From: Flabesymbios commensalis
Taxonomy: Eukaryota > Annelida > Polychaeta > Terebellida > Flabelligeridae
Length of the DNA stretch: 64,000 nt
Reading direction: 5' to 3'
Assembly (NCBI GenBank): GCA_964017125.1
Contig: OZ024915.1
Location: forward strand, 74,721,767-74,785,766
This document shows positions 39,594 through 51,709 of the stretch, one piece after another. Both the position numbers and the translations under genes were made by a program. The number at the start of each line of letters is the position of its first letter. The first letter of the stretch is position 1. Under the pieces are notes generated by a model, which did not search any database, was not told the origin of the DNA, and saw only the letters and a program-made list of their open reading frames with translations.

Positions 39594-39654
<61 letters not shown>
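39594..39654. repeat. (TA)n microsatellite
   Basis: About 61 bp of alternating TA inside the left arm of the 5.2-kb element. Confidence 0.95.
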
Positions 39655-39657
<3 letters not shown>

Positions 39658-39787
39658 GTAGTACTAGTAGGTTTTTTATGTTATATATATATATGTATGG
39701 ATTACATTCTGCAGATTGGCAATTATTCAGAATCATCATAAATAAATATATGTCTTTGTCCTAATTATTTAGACTTGTTTATTAAGC

Positions 39788-42380
39788 TATATATGGTTGA
39801 TTCCCACGAAAGTAATGCATTTGGACCTTATTTTGAAATGTTCATTTTCTCAATATTCAAAATAAACAGCGCCTTTATATTACGCATTCTGAAGCGCGGC
39901 ACCTGCACCTAATCAATAGCCAACACTTTTTTTGCTTTTGTAAATTTGAATTTTTTTAATTCATATTTTTTTTAAATTTAAAACTCGTGTAACCCTACGA
40001 ATACAGCTTGTTTTATGATATCTGAGTAAATCAATAATGCACAATATAAATATTTTACACATTATATCTATGACCTGAGTAGTGCTTGCTGTTTATTTGC
40101 TGAACCGAGTTCATTGTGGAGCATGTCCACAAAATAATGTTTGTAATAGCAAAATAGGTGCAATAATTTAAAGTGCGTTTTTGTAACCATACAAATGCGC
40201 TTCCATGTTCTATAAAACAAACGCTACTACAGATTAACACAAGCTCTTTTCTCCGAATACACTTGTGGTACCAATGTATGATATGGGCAAGGTAACGTAT
40301 CGGAAAATTATACCATTTTTTTAATTTCTTCCATTGAACACTACGGTTTTTTTTTTAATGTGTAACCCTACGAATTTTAAATAAAGAAACGGCAGCTGTG
40401 GAATTCTATGAAAGTACATGGGGTTTACCACCTTGTCTAACAGAATAACCAAGGTACAGTGTACGTGACAGTCAGATTTTAGTGGTTAACATAGATATCT
40501 TGAAACGTTAGCAATGTTTGAATTTTTAATATATCCTACAAATTATCACAGTGCTATATTTCACTGTGTAGGTGTGGAGAATACAGGAGCTAATTGAATA
40601 TCTATGATGCATTATCATGTCATGACATGGCAATATGTGGACAATATCATTAAAAATATTCTTATGTAATAGAAGAGCCACCAGAGACTGATGATATTGT
40701 CATTCGTAGGGTTACACAAATGTTAGGTATTTGTAGGGTTACTATCTACAAGAGAAAAACGTTAAATGATTAAAAAATATATATTGTTTTCATTGCAAAA
40801 CCGGCCAAGAATAAAGCTTGCATCATAGCGAGCACTTATAAGGTGTAAAACTCAACAAGCTAATAAATATTTCTATCCACAAAATAAAATACACGTTTTT
40901 AAATCGTTTGAAAATTATTTTAACTTACCAATGCAAAGGCTAATTTACTGTTAATATACTTTGTTATACATCATATCAAAAATATATCTAACGTGTATTC
41001 TTATGTGTATTACAAATATTGGAAATATTAATTTAAACATATCTAGCATCTAAAAGGGTTCACCACTGTGTGTATTTGTAGGGTTACCAATTTCACAAAT
41101 AACTTCTAAGTTGTATAACACAATACGTGTTTAATTAGCATTGCGAGTCCTTTATGTAAATACACGATATTTTTCAAAAACAATATATACAAGCAAACCT
41201 AAACAAGTGGTATTTTAAAACGTGTGTGATACAATAGCGACATAATCACTGTCTGACTTCACCAGTTGAAAATACATAAAATTATTTGACAAATTAGATA
41301 TTTTGTTCAATAGTCTATGTGAAGTTAATTATAGCGTGGTAAATCTATTGGATATTGAGCAGTATCATACGGAAGAACACACATGTGTTTAAATAATATA
41401 ATGAGCCGTACAAATTGCAGTATTGTGATGATTTTTCATAGCCCACCTAGATAGAGTAACCCTACAAATGACAGCGTAACCCTACAAACAAAGCTGTTAT
41501 AAGCATTTTGAATAGACGTAGAGCAACCAGTTTTACCCTTTTTTGTGCATTGTAGCTCTATCTGTCAAATACCTTTCACAAGTGAATGATATATGTATAT
41601 ATGTATGTATATTTTTTAGGTTGACTATTAATTCAGTGACAAATAATAAATAAAATATTCTTGTGATTCTCGCGCACCTTGTTGCTAAAAACTCTTTATC
41701 CCATCCTTCTCTGATTGTTTATTATTGTGGCTGTCAAAGTAATGTTAGTTATCGATACAAATCGTTTATAACACAACAATTATGTTAATTAATAGCCTTA
41801 TTTTTCAATAAAATATCAATTTGTAACCCTACGAATACACCTTTAAAACCCATGAGAAAAACGTTTAGATGAACAAATGATATGAAATCATGATTTTAAA
41901 CAAGATGTTCCATTTACATTTTATTATTCAATTGCTATTTCCACTCTAAGCCTTGAATTGAAAGAAATGTTATGTTTGACATGTCTTTTTTTATATATTT
42001 TCTGAATATTGATTATTTGTAGCAGAGTAGAAGTTGGCTACAAATCATTATGTGCAGTATAAAATTTTCGCAACTGTTATTAAACTGTTCTAAACATTAC
42101 CACCTAATTGTTAGCCCTTGAACTGCTGTACTCTTTGCGACCAAAGTTTTAGTTACATTATGGCATTTACATATTACATAATATGCATTCGTAGGGTTAC
42201 TTTGGTGTTCAATAATGAGCATGAACTCCATTCATGTTGCAACTATCATATAATAAGAGCTCGCATATATTTTTTGTGAAAGTTCCATATGTCTGCGATA
42301 TAAACTGAAGAATTCAGGTCTGTGCAACAAAGTCGTTTTTTTGCCGATATGCATCACTTTCGTGGGAATCGACCATATAT
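39788..42380. mobile_element. Nested 2.6-kb element with GATTCCCACGAAAGT ends and GTAACCCTACGAAT repeats
   Basis: ATATATGGTTGATTCCCACG (39789) and CGTGGGAATCGACCATATAT (42361-42380) are inverted ends; ATATAT or TA may be the target duplication. Inside, GTAACCCTACGAAT or a close variant occurs at least nine times in both orientations (about 39,990, 40,365, 40,707, 40,731, 41,078, 41,453, 41,478, 41,823, 42,187). No ORF of note. It resembles transposons with subterminal transposase-binding repeats, though here the repeats span most of the element. Confidence 0.72.
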
Positions 42381-44110
42381 GTATTTGTCAATGTGATGTA
42401 TTTCTGTGTGTCTTTCATTAAATTGCATTGTAGGCCTATTGCATCAATACTTTATTTAATAGATCACATCATATTTTGTCAACTATACATACTACATACA
42501 GGTGTTAGACATTATCTTTTAAATTTGATAATTGATGATTGATTACTTCATGATTACTACAGGTAGGCCTGCTAAGTGTTTAAAATTCAGATCACAGCTT
42601 TCCCCCGTGCAAGTTGATGACAGCGTCAGATATATATATATATCACTCACAACACCTATGGCTCTGAGCTAATCCCTAACAGGTGGGGTATCAGTTGGAG
42701 TAATTCACAACTCACCTTCGCAAGCTGATGACAGCTGAACTAACTTTTACAACAGTTTATTATATGAAGTTGAATAAACCATAAAAAAGCTACATGTCTT
42801 ACTTTAATATGAAACAGCTTATAATTAAGAAATCATAATCGAGTGATGAAGCGCACACTTGATAAAATGTTTATAATTTACTGTTTGGTTAATACTATAG
42901 GGCTTAAATAATTTCAAGAGCTGGTATGACAATGAGACATGTATATTAAACTGTTATACTCATAATCAGTTGATAATATACTGCTTATTAGCTGATGAGC
43001 AGAAAAAACAAAAAAAGAATGTATATATATATAACGGGTATACAAGAATATGTAATCATGCTGCAGTTGTTTAAAAACGGTATAGTGGTCTATATGAATG
43101 GGCCTATGGACTTAATCCATCTAAATCTGCTTGACATTAGGTTATCAAAATAGAAATGTCATTTAATAAAATGTCAGACGCACTGCATTTGGCTTCAGAA
43201 CGTCAACAGTCTGATCGGATCATCCTATTGCTATAATCAGTGCAGGTGTTGCCGCAAATTGCCACAGGCATTGTTATCAAAACACACCCTTGCACCTTTT
43301 GGTTATGTAGAGAGAGACCGATTTATAGGCATAATTAATTATTGGCAAAGTAGGCCTAATTGTGTAAACAACAAAATTATAAAAACAACGATATATTGTA
43401 AGAATGTAAGCGATTCCAACGATGTGTCACATTTGATAATCAATTATAAACTGACAAAGTTAGAATAAGTCACAAGTGGTTCAAATTCGAGTAAGTTAGC
43501 GTGAATTGAATACTTAAGTTTTACATGAATTGTTGTGAATTTAATCAGTTAATGCTGCTTTATAATAATACTTGTGATTCCAAAACAGTAAAAAGATATA
43601 ATACGACGTTTTTGTAACAAAGTTATTGTAATAAAGTAAGCGATTAAGTTATAATACGTCACAGGTCATTCACGGGTCATTCAAATTTATGTTCCCGTGA
43701 ATTAATACGGGTAACTATAAAACGGAGGTATAACTTAGTTAATTCTGGAATTTTATTACATGTCAAATGGTCTAACTTTTGAAATATTTAATATAATTTC
43801 GCAAAATTTTTACCGATGTTAGGACATGACTTAGAAATGTCCTGTGCACAATTTCAAGAAAAGCAGTTCAGAATTGACTGAGAAATCGACAAAAAGTATG
43901 CGCTCCAGATATTTCTGTCCTAGATTATAGCGTGGATTTACTGCCAGAGTTTAGAAAAATATATTCAATATTTTTATTATTATATAGATTAGACTAGACC
44001 TTTATCTAACGTTACTGTTATTATAAATGAGATTTTCAATAGACTCCATCTCGCGACATAAAACATTAATTGATTAAAGTGGTAGGCTAGGCTAGTCCTA
44101 GGCCCTAGGC
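42381..44110. other. Interior of the 5.2-kb element, AT-rich
   Basis: No gene. A half copy of the CTGCCGTCAG MITE lies at about 43,745-43,920 (TGGTCTAACTTTTGAAATAT, CAGAATTGACTGAGAAATCG). Confidence 0.45.
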
Positions 44111-44529
44111 TATACCTGCCGTCAGATTAACTTGTATCGCATGTTTTTCGCCGATTTCTCAGTCAATTCTCAACCGATTTTCCTGAAATTTTGCAAGGAC
44201 TATTTTCTAGTCACGCGGCGACTACCGTGAAATTGCATAGGCAAAAAGTTGGATCATCTGGCATGTAATGCAATTCAGGGCTAAAAACAAACTTTAATTT
44301 AACCAGTTTAATGGGTTTATAGAGGGATGTCGTAATTACAAATTTACTACATGTCAAAATCCTCAAATGGTCTAACTTTTGAACTATTTAATATTTTTGA
44401 ATGAAAATTTTACGGTAGTCGCCGCATGACTCGAAAATAGTCCTTGCAAAATTTCATCAAAATCGGTTGAGAATTGACTGAGAAATCGGCAAAAAAAATG
44501 CGATGCAAGTTAATCTGACGGCGGGTATA
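44111..44529. mobile_element. MITE with TATACCTGCCGTCAG ends and long inverted arms
   Basis: TATACCTGCCGTCAGATTAA and CTGACGGCGGGTATA are the ends. The arms (about 150 bp each) pair through CAGTCAATTCTCAACCGATT, TTTGCAAGGACTATTTTCTA and CGCGGCGACTACCGTGAAAT. A TATA or TA target duplication is likely. Inside the 5.2-kb element. Confidence 0.8.
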
Positions 44530-46007
44530 GCGTATAGGTACGAAGTGGTAGGTAGAGGTGGTACGAACTGGTAGGTAACCTAGAGGTGGTACGAGCTGGT
44601 AGGTCTATTAATTTTTGTGGTACGAAGTGGCAGGTTACGAAGTGGACATGGTACGAAGTGACCTGCTACCGGCCAGTCCAGATCAAGGACGATAATAGAA
44701 CGAATTACGAATAAATGCAAAAACAAATGGCGAGAATCGGCTTAGACTATAGAATCAAACATCAAATTTATTCGGATACATTTTCGTCAACATAAAATCT
44801 CCTTAAATAGTTATATACTCAGCCAATTATTAATTAAATCACTAAAATGTAGTCTTTACGTGACAGTACTTTGTGGGGCGACCTTGTCGTCAGGCGAGTT
44901 CACTTCAGATTTGAGGTCTCTAAGCACAAATCACTCTTAATTCCACACGTGGACATTCTAATCACTGAAAAGGCATATTTTTGTTGCAGCCCTGCCATAA
45001 AATCGCGTATAGGCCATAGCCTAGGCCTATCTTTAGTCATAGATTTTTACAGTTGATTTAGAATTTAGGATACCACTAGCATCGATAATGCACTAGGCCT
45101 ACAATGTAGGTGTTTTTTTTTCAATTTGGCCCTCATTTAGCCAAGGTCAAACATAAAATTGATGTAATTTTCCACAGAATGGGAGCTGCGGGAGCAGCTT
45201 CATAATTTTGGTGTCTAGGGGAGACTTCCCAGCAGGCACACCACGCGGTATCCACGTGTAGGCATAATTGAGGTGGACAATTGGTGGACACGTGTTCCAC
45301 TAAAAATCCAGGTGTATTCCACGTGGATTTATTCATGTGTATTATTGGTGTTCATTTACACGTGGATATCAAGTGAAGTTTGAGCTTTATTTTTTTCATC
45401 TCTAATCCACGTTGCATCTCTCATGTGGATTGTTGGTGCACATTTTCAGGTGGATTCCACAGGAATTGTTTCACGTGGATTAATGGTGTACCAGTCCACG
45501 TGGATATCAGATGGATATCATGTGAAGATTGCCACTAGCTTGCATGATTTTGTTTCACTTGTTTTCAACATGTATTTTTCACATGAATCTTGTCGGTGTA
45601 CCTATTCACGTGTATATCTGTTGGATATCATGTAATGGTTTAGCCTAGATTTACTTATGTGTATTCCATGTGTGTTTTTAACTTTTTGAGAGTGCTGGGA
45701 GGCCTGAGCGTATGGGTCATAATAGCCTACATGTAGGCCTACTAGCCTAAGTCTAGAAGAGTATTTGTATTAACCCTTATACTGCTATGGGCGACTATAA
45801 TCGCCCAAATACACCAAGCTGTGGGCAACTCTGGTCGCGCCCAGTAATTTTTAAAAAGAATCCTGACCACAACAAACGAACCTGTATGCAAAATAGGCCG
45901 GCGTTTTAACAAACGAACAGGTTCGTCTATTAGGGACAAAAGAGTAGGCCTAAGTCTATGGAACGAGTAGGCCTATTATGTGTGGTGAGATGATGAAAAA
46001 CGTCTAA

Positions 46008-46444
46008 TAACCCGCCGTCAGATTACCTTCTATCGCACGTTTTTCGCCGTTTTCGCAGCCAATTCTCAACCGATTTTTATGAAATTTTACAAGAACTATT
46101 TGCAAGTCACGCGGCGACGACCGTGAAATTTTCATCAGAAAATATTGTATAGCTAAAAACTTAGACCATTTGGCATGTAATGCAATTCAGGGCTGAAAAC
46201 AAACTTTTATTTAACCAGTTTAATGGGTTTATAGAGGGACATCATAATTATAAATAATTAATAATCATAATTATAAATAAATAGTCTAACTTTTAAACTA
46301 TATAATATTTTTTGATGAAAACTTCAGGGTAGTCGCCGCATGTCTTGAGAACAGTCCTTGCAAAATTTCATCAAAATCAGTTGAGAATCGACTGATAAAT
46401 CGGCGAAAAACATGCGATACAAGTTAATCTGACGGTGGGTATAT
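46008..46444. mobile_element. MITE with CCCGCCGTCAG ends, second full copy
   Basis: TAACCCGCCGTCAGATTACC to CTGACGGTGGGTATATAG, with the same arms as 44,111-44,529 but more diverged. Nested in the 2.0-kb element. Confidence 0.75.
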
Positions 46445-46770
46445 AGTGTGGTGAGACGTTGATACATGTGCGCCAACTGGTGATAGGCCCAACATCACTG
46501 TGCACAGCTAGTATTTGATATGATTGCTCTAGATACCAAGACTCCCCCCCCCCCGCGGCCGTGTGGTCTAACGCGCGTGTGGTCTAACGTGTGAAGCCTC
46601 TAATGTCAATGTAGATGGTTAGAGTCTTGTTGGGTCCATGATAAAATACAAATGTAATTTGACTTATGATATTTCATGTATGTTTCAGATCAGATCTGTC
46701 AGATGTGGGAGTGCAGGAATGGTGAATTAAATAAACAATTAATTAATTAATATTCCATTTTTAGCCTACA

Positions 46771-47095
46771 TCAGTGGAAAACACATGGTTTATTCACGTG
46801 TAATATAGGTGACATTAGCAGGTGGAAAACACATGGTTTATTCACGTGTAATATAGGTGACATTAACAGGTGGAAAACGCATGGTTTATTCACGTGTAAT
46901 ATAGATGACATTAACAGGTGGAAAACACGTGGTTTACTCACGTGTAATATAGGTGACATTAACAGGTGGAAAACGCATGGTTTATTCACGTTTAATATAG
47001 GTGACATTAACAGGTGGAAAACACGTGGTTTACTCACGTGTAATATAGGTGACATTAACAAGTGGAAAACACGTGGTTCATTCACATGTATTATC
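46771..47095. repeat. 54-bp tandem repeat (about 6 copies)
   Basis: Units GTGGAAAACACATGGTTTAT, TCACGTGTAATATAGGTGAC, ATTAACAG repeat with small changes. The array lies in the right subterminal zone of the 2.0-kb element. The open frame on the minus strand is an artefact of the 54-bp (18-codon) period. Confidence 0.85.
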
Positions 47096-47424
47096 TCGTG
47101 GCATTAACACATTGAAAACACGTGATGTAAACACGTGAAACGTGTTTGCGCATTCAACCTGTTTTCAACTTGTATTCTACGTGGCACAATCACTCATATT
47201 CCACGTTTATCTAAATCCCACATGGCCGTGCCTGCTGGGTTGGGCACCTTGAGACGGCCTGTTTGACACATACATTATTTTGCAATTTGTGCGGCATCTG
47301 GTCAATCATACCAAAACAATCCAATTTCTATTTTCTACCTATTGCTAATGACTGTTGGACATCTTATTTTCTAGTGTCTAGTCATTTAACCCTTTCAGTA
47401 CGTGGGTCGTCGCCACGACGGCCT

Positions 47425-47688
47425 GAATTTGCTCAAAGAATATGTGGGCCTACTTTATGCAAATTATACTCTATCGAAGACAAATTTCATTTTCTTTTGA
47501 ACTGTACAGAATATACGGACTTGTTCAACAAAGTAAGTAGCTCCACATATCTCAGATTCACCATCTTCTGATGAAGTGTTTGTCAAATTAATACAGAGTG
47601 TGGAAACTATATGTACAAAAGATGTTGCATGTTATATATACAAAGTATTTACTCTCAGAAAACAATTGTTAAATAATACTCAACTATG
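47425..47688 (+). mobile_element. LINE 3' fragment (reverse-transcriptase C-terminus)
   Basis: RICGPTLCKLYSIEDKFHFL, LNCTEYTDL resembles the Cys/His motif after the reverse transcriptase in non-LTR elements (C...C...IEDEFHFLL-C). About 48 codons on, the frame shifts once near 47,569. It continues as SDEVFVKLIQSVETICTKDV, ACYIYKVFTLRKQLL to a stop at 47,688. 5'-truncated and dead. The clade (RTE/CR1/Jockey type) is not decided. Confidence 0.7.
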
Positions 47689-47924
47689 ACCATGATTACA
47701 TGAGATGTATTTAATTGATGTAAGATGGGCCAAATATGCAAATAAAATATTATCTCACCTTACCTTAAATCCTTGGCATGCATGTAGGCCCTATTTTACC
47801 TGTGATTTTGGTGGTATCTTACACCGGAGCTATCACTTTATAACAGTTTGCTTCAAATAGGCCTACACGTAACCACACACAAACTATGATATCAAATGTG
47901 AGATCAATCATGGACGCTGTCCTA

Positions 47925-48351
47925 ATGTGCCCCAAAACTGTCTCAAGGAGCCCCAAGTTTGTCTCAAGGTGCCCCGAAAGTGTCTCAAGGTGCCCCCACT
48001 TTTTTCAAACACATTTGTTACTGCTACATCTAGCATTAGCCGACTGCAGGCTTTAGCAACAAGTGTATGTACGTCGGTAGTATTCAAATCTTGATTTTAG
48101 GTAGATCCAGGTGGTCGTCAGGTAGGCCCACCTAATATAGTGTCTCAAGGTACCCCAGGTGGTGTCTCAATTAGGTGCCCGAGTACGTGGTACATTGAGA
48201 CATTTTTTTCAAATTATTTTTTTGCTAAAAAATGTAAGGTTACACATTTCTGAAAATGGTCATCTTTGTCAACAAGTTTTATTTCAAAAATTTAATATAT
48301 GTTTGGGTGTTTGAATTTTTCCGTCTCAAGATGCCCCAGTCTTCCCTACTG
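47925..48351. mobile_element. Transposon end with GTCTCAAGGTGCCCC repeats
   Basis: About seven copies of GTCTCAAGGTGCCCC or variants at 47,925-48,000 and 48,140-48,345, the last as GTCTCAAGATGCCCCAGTCT then TCCCTA. This reads as a terminus of a DNA transposon with subterminal repeats; the opposite inverted end was not found, so it is truncated or diverged. Confidence 0.5.
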
Positions 48352-49436
48352 CATGGTTTTGAGGTAGACCCATATGTCGACTTATTGATAGGCCTATGGT
48401 CAACAAATTATTGCAGACATTGCAATTGTGAGTAGGCCTTATAATTCAAGATGCCGACCATTTTTCCGAGGTCAAGCAATACATTTATATCATTTTCATC
48501 AGTCATCCAAGGTTTTATGATTTGGTGTCTCACATTGTTTTTTTATGTAGTCTATGCCCGACTTAATAATGTCGCGACAAATTGTTTTGGACATTGCATT
48601 GTGGGTAAAAATCCAATATGATCGCTATTTTTTAAATGTCAAATGCTAAATTGACATAATTTTTGATAGAGTAGAAACATATTTGTGTAGCCTAATCCTA
48701 GCTAAGACATAGTCAACATTGTCAGCTGGTCCCGCCCCTGGTTGACAAGCTTCCTATTGAAAAAACAGGCGAGGCACCAGTGTGATGTTTGCACACCCTC
48801 ATCTGACTGTCTAGTGGTGTACAATCAATTTGTGCCGCTGAAAAAGTGTATGGCCGCCATCGTTAATAAGTTTTTAAGGTCGGGTCAGGAAAATATAAAC
48901 AATTGAAAGTTCGAATCGAGCTGGTATGAACAGTATAAATGGCAGCCATTTTGTTTAAATTTCTGGAGTCTATAAATGACATCCAGCTCCTCGTCTGGAA
49001 ACAAAGTGCTAGACAGGTGCCCCGTCTAGTTCAGACAGTGCTTTCGCGTATGTCCGACTAATTAGTGGTGTAGCCAGAAAGTACTTTAGGCATACCATTG
49101 TGGATAAAACGTTCAATATATTTGTCTCGTATTCGAGGTCAAACGTTAAGTGATATAATCCCACAGAATAGAGCCAGATTCATAATTGCTGTGACCAGCA
49201 TAGGATTTTCATATACGCCTGACCTTGTGCCATGATATAAATTAATATAAAATATTGTTCAGATGACGAAAAGGTAGATTGCGGTCATTGGACGAAAAGA
49301 AGGGCCATGCCAGAGAAATAAATAAATATAGCTTTTACCAGAGTCGAGATACATTGATGCTTGTGGTGTCTATCACAGGGTTTTTAGGTGCGTCCAGCAT
49401 TGCGGCGTTTTTATAAACCATTTTAAATGTTTTCTA
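48352..49436. other. Decayed repetitive DNA, no gene
   Basis: GACATTGCATTGTGGGTAAA and related phrases recur (48,412-48,432; 48,588-48,610; 49,090-49,110; again near 51,160), indicating an old multi-module repeat. Confidence 0.4.
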
Positions 49437-50099
49437 GTTGACGAAAGCCAGATTTCAATGCCATTGGGACAATCAAAACAGCAATCATCAAAAAGTCACG
49501 GAGGCACTGCAGGTAACAAAAATCTCTTCCACAGTCGAGTGACAGCAGCTGATCTTCCATCTTAATCTTTGACAATTTCAGATGAATGATCAGTCAATCA
49601 ATCATTGTTCATCGTGAGTCTACTATCATTAAAGCTGATCAACATAGACATAGACTAAACTTTTGAACATTTTGAAAGAAAAAGGTAATCCTTACGACAT
49701 TGTGCAGCCATATGCCGATATCAAGTTCCCCAAACTCATTACCCGTTTACAGACAAATGCTTCTATAAATATGGAAGGGAACTGTGCTCGGGGAGACGTA
49801 CATCCCTTGTACATGTTTGTAAACCCAACAAGAGTTCAGCGATTGCTCATTTACAGGTATAATTGACCGATGATGGCATGCATTTTCCTAGCAGATATTT
49901 AGTAGTTGTTTTGAATTTCATGTGCAAAATTGGGCCGTTTAAAAACGTGTTGTCTTTTGAAACATTTGAAAACGTGACTAGAGTGTCCTTTCTGCAGGTT
50001 CTTCATTTTTTCGAAGATCAGTAGGCCTATGTATGTTGTATTCGACACTTATCTTGAATTATCCACGAAGAAAGGTACGACGTGCTGGAGAAGTTGAAT
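49437..50099 (+). CDS. Possible three-exon fragment of an unidentified protein
   Basis: Three open stretches are bounded by plausible splice sites with compatible phases: 49437-49513 (after TTTTCTAG), 49670-49856 (after TTGAAAG; KGNPYDIVQPYADIKFPKLI, ARGDVHPLYMFVNPTRVQRL) and 49999-50099 (after TTCTGCAG; RPMYVVFDTYLELSTKKGTT, then a stop). The phrase VVFDTYxxxSxK reminds me of an uncharacterised, often mobile-element-linked protein family of marine invertebrates; this is from memory and unverified. It could be chance. Confidence 0.3.
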
Positions 50100-50215
50100 G
50101 TGTCGACTTAAATAAAATATCACCTGAAAATAAAATATTAAAGCCACTTGAAACATTTTCGACAGCGGCAACTAAGAAAAATAATTTGCCAATGCTCTCA
50201 GCGACTGCTGAGTGA

Positions 50216-51299
50216 ATAGTCGCTGAACATTCGCCATGCTTTTACATTTCACATGCAAATGAGCTTTCGGCAAACACTTCGACGATTGTAGGTTATCTGG
50301 TAACTACTAATTTGCATAATGCATATATATTAGTTTACAGCGAATATATGGCGACTCAACTCGACGATTGTACGGTGAATGTTTGCAGAGCATTAGCCGA
50401 CAATTTCCCATTGTCCTGTATTGATCTACTATTATAACGTAATGTAACTATCTTAATGTAATGTCTGAAAATTTGAATAAGTACATGTACAATAATTGCC
50501 ACAACCCGGAAGAAGTGATTGGATTGTATTAAAAATCACAATCAAGCATATACTGTATTTTTTATATTTTGAAAAGTCTAATATAGTTAAACTTATTTGT
50601 CGTGATCAGACTTCAAACCTCATCTTACTTGATATATTAGGCTGAACATGTGAAAGTGCTCCAATTGTTAGTTAAGGTGGGTGCCTGAGATGGAGCTCAT
50701 TGCTCAGTTAAATATAAGCCAATAAGATAAAACCTTTTTGGTGAAATACTGAGTGAATACTTTCGTCAAATACTTGGCACATATGCTTATTGCAAAAATG
50801 ACCAAAGAATCTACCCACTTTTATTTTGAATGTAGAACACCACTAGACCACACGCACTTGAAAATCACATGATAGAAACCAAAATCATTAAGCTGCTTCT
50901 ATTATGACGAAAAATGATAATAATTTAATGTTTGGTTTTGGACTAATGGCGCCCGTTTTTAAACTGCCTCTTTATTAATGCCACTAGATCAGGACTATAT
51001 AAAAACTCTATGTCGAATTATATCAAATTAATAATTATTAGATTGTCTTAAGTACTTCCTTGCTACACCATTTATGATTATGTCTGGCACACTCATGAAT
51101 CTGTTTCTATTCCGTCTAAAAAGTATTGTTTGACCTTGGAAAAATGGCGGCCATATTGGATGCTACCCACAATGCAATTGTATCTGTTTTCCTTGTGATC
51201 CAAATACTAGCATACTGTTCATAGCGACCATTCTTATTTTTTTAAACTCAACTATTATAATGAGCTCATATAATTCGTTATATTAAGTTAATATAGCTA
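50216..51299. other. No gene seen
   Basis: AT-rich. A weak inverted pair (CCAATGCTCTCAGCGAC near 50,190; GCAGAGCATTAGCCGAC at 50,386) hints at another decayed MITE. Confidence 0.35.
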
Positions 51300-51570
51300 C
51301 ATATATTGAGTTATTAATTATTATTACCTGGTATTATTGAGTGCAACTCGATATATGTGTTGTGAACTCGATATATTGAGTTGACAACACGATATGTTGA
51401 GTTTACAACTCGATATATTGAGTTTTAGATTTAGTATATTGAGTTCTCACAACTCGATATATTGATTTGACAACTCAATAGGCACGATTTAGAATATCTT
51501 ACTTAATATATCGAGTTATTAACTCGACAAGTTATAAACTCAATATATCAAATTAAAAAATAAAAATAAT
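51300..51570. repeat. Cluster of the palindrome AACTCGATATATTGAGTT
   Basis: ACTCGATATAT(T/C)GAGTT or half copies occur about ten times in both orientations within 270 bp. Each is itself palindromic. Possibly a subterminal zone of a transposon. Confidence 0.75.
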
Positions 51571-51709
51571 GCTAATGTCGCTTCTGGGGCTTCGTACGTT
51601 TTTGTTGCTTTTACACATATTTATGTGGTCAATTCTGGGGCCGAAATCCCCCCAAAATTTTTAAAAGATCACCGCCCCTCTGGTCTGAGTTTGGTCAATT
51701 AAACGCCTG

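Larger units (their letters stand above)
39475..44679. mobile_element. 5.2-kb non-autonomous DNA transposon with 9-bp target duplication (Mutator-like?)
   Basis: GGCCAGTCC at 39475-39483 and 44671-44679 flanks an element of 5,187 bp (39484-44670). Ends are inverted: GGTTTCTAGACACTTCGTAC and its partner start near-identical arms of about 50 bp built from CCACTTCGTACC units; more copies lie further inside on both sides. A 9-bp duplication is typical of Mutator-like elements. The interior has no transposase frame. It contains a (TA)n run, a nested 2.6-kb element and a MITE. Confidence 0.8.
45228..47239. mobile_element. 2.0-kb element with CCCAGCAGGCAC ends and CACGTGGA-type subterminal repeats
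   Basis: CCCAGCAGGCAC (45228-45239) and GTGCCTGCTGGG (47228-47239) are perfect 12-bp inverted ends. Left (45,240-45,700) and right (46,770-47,220) subterminal zones are packed with CACGTGGAT, GGTGGACAC and CCACGTG phrases. The right zone includes about six tandem units of about 54 bp (GGTGGAAAACACATGGTTTA, TTCACGTGTAATATAGGTGA). The middle contains a MITE. No transposase. Confidence 0.75.

Noticed and set aside
39494-44660. CACTA (EnSpm) assignment of the 5.2-kb element
   Set aside because: The 9-bp flanking duplication begins 10 bp outside CACTT; CACTA elements make 2-3 bp duplications. Kept as superfamily uncertain.
46771-47085. 104-residue repetitive minus-strand frame
   Set aside because: Product of a 54-bp tandem repeat inside a transposon end.
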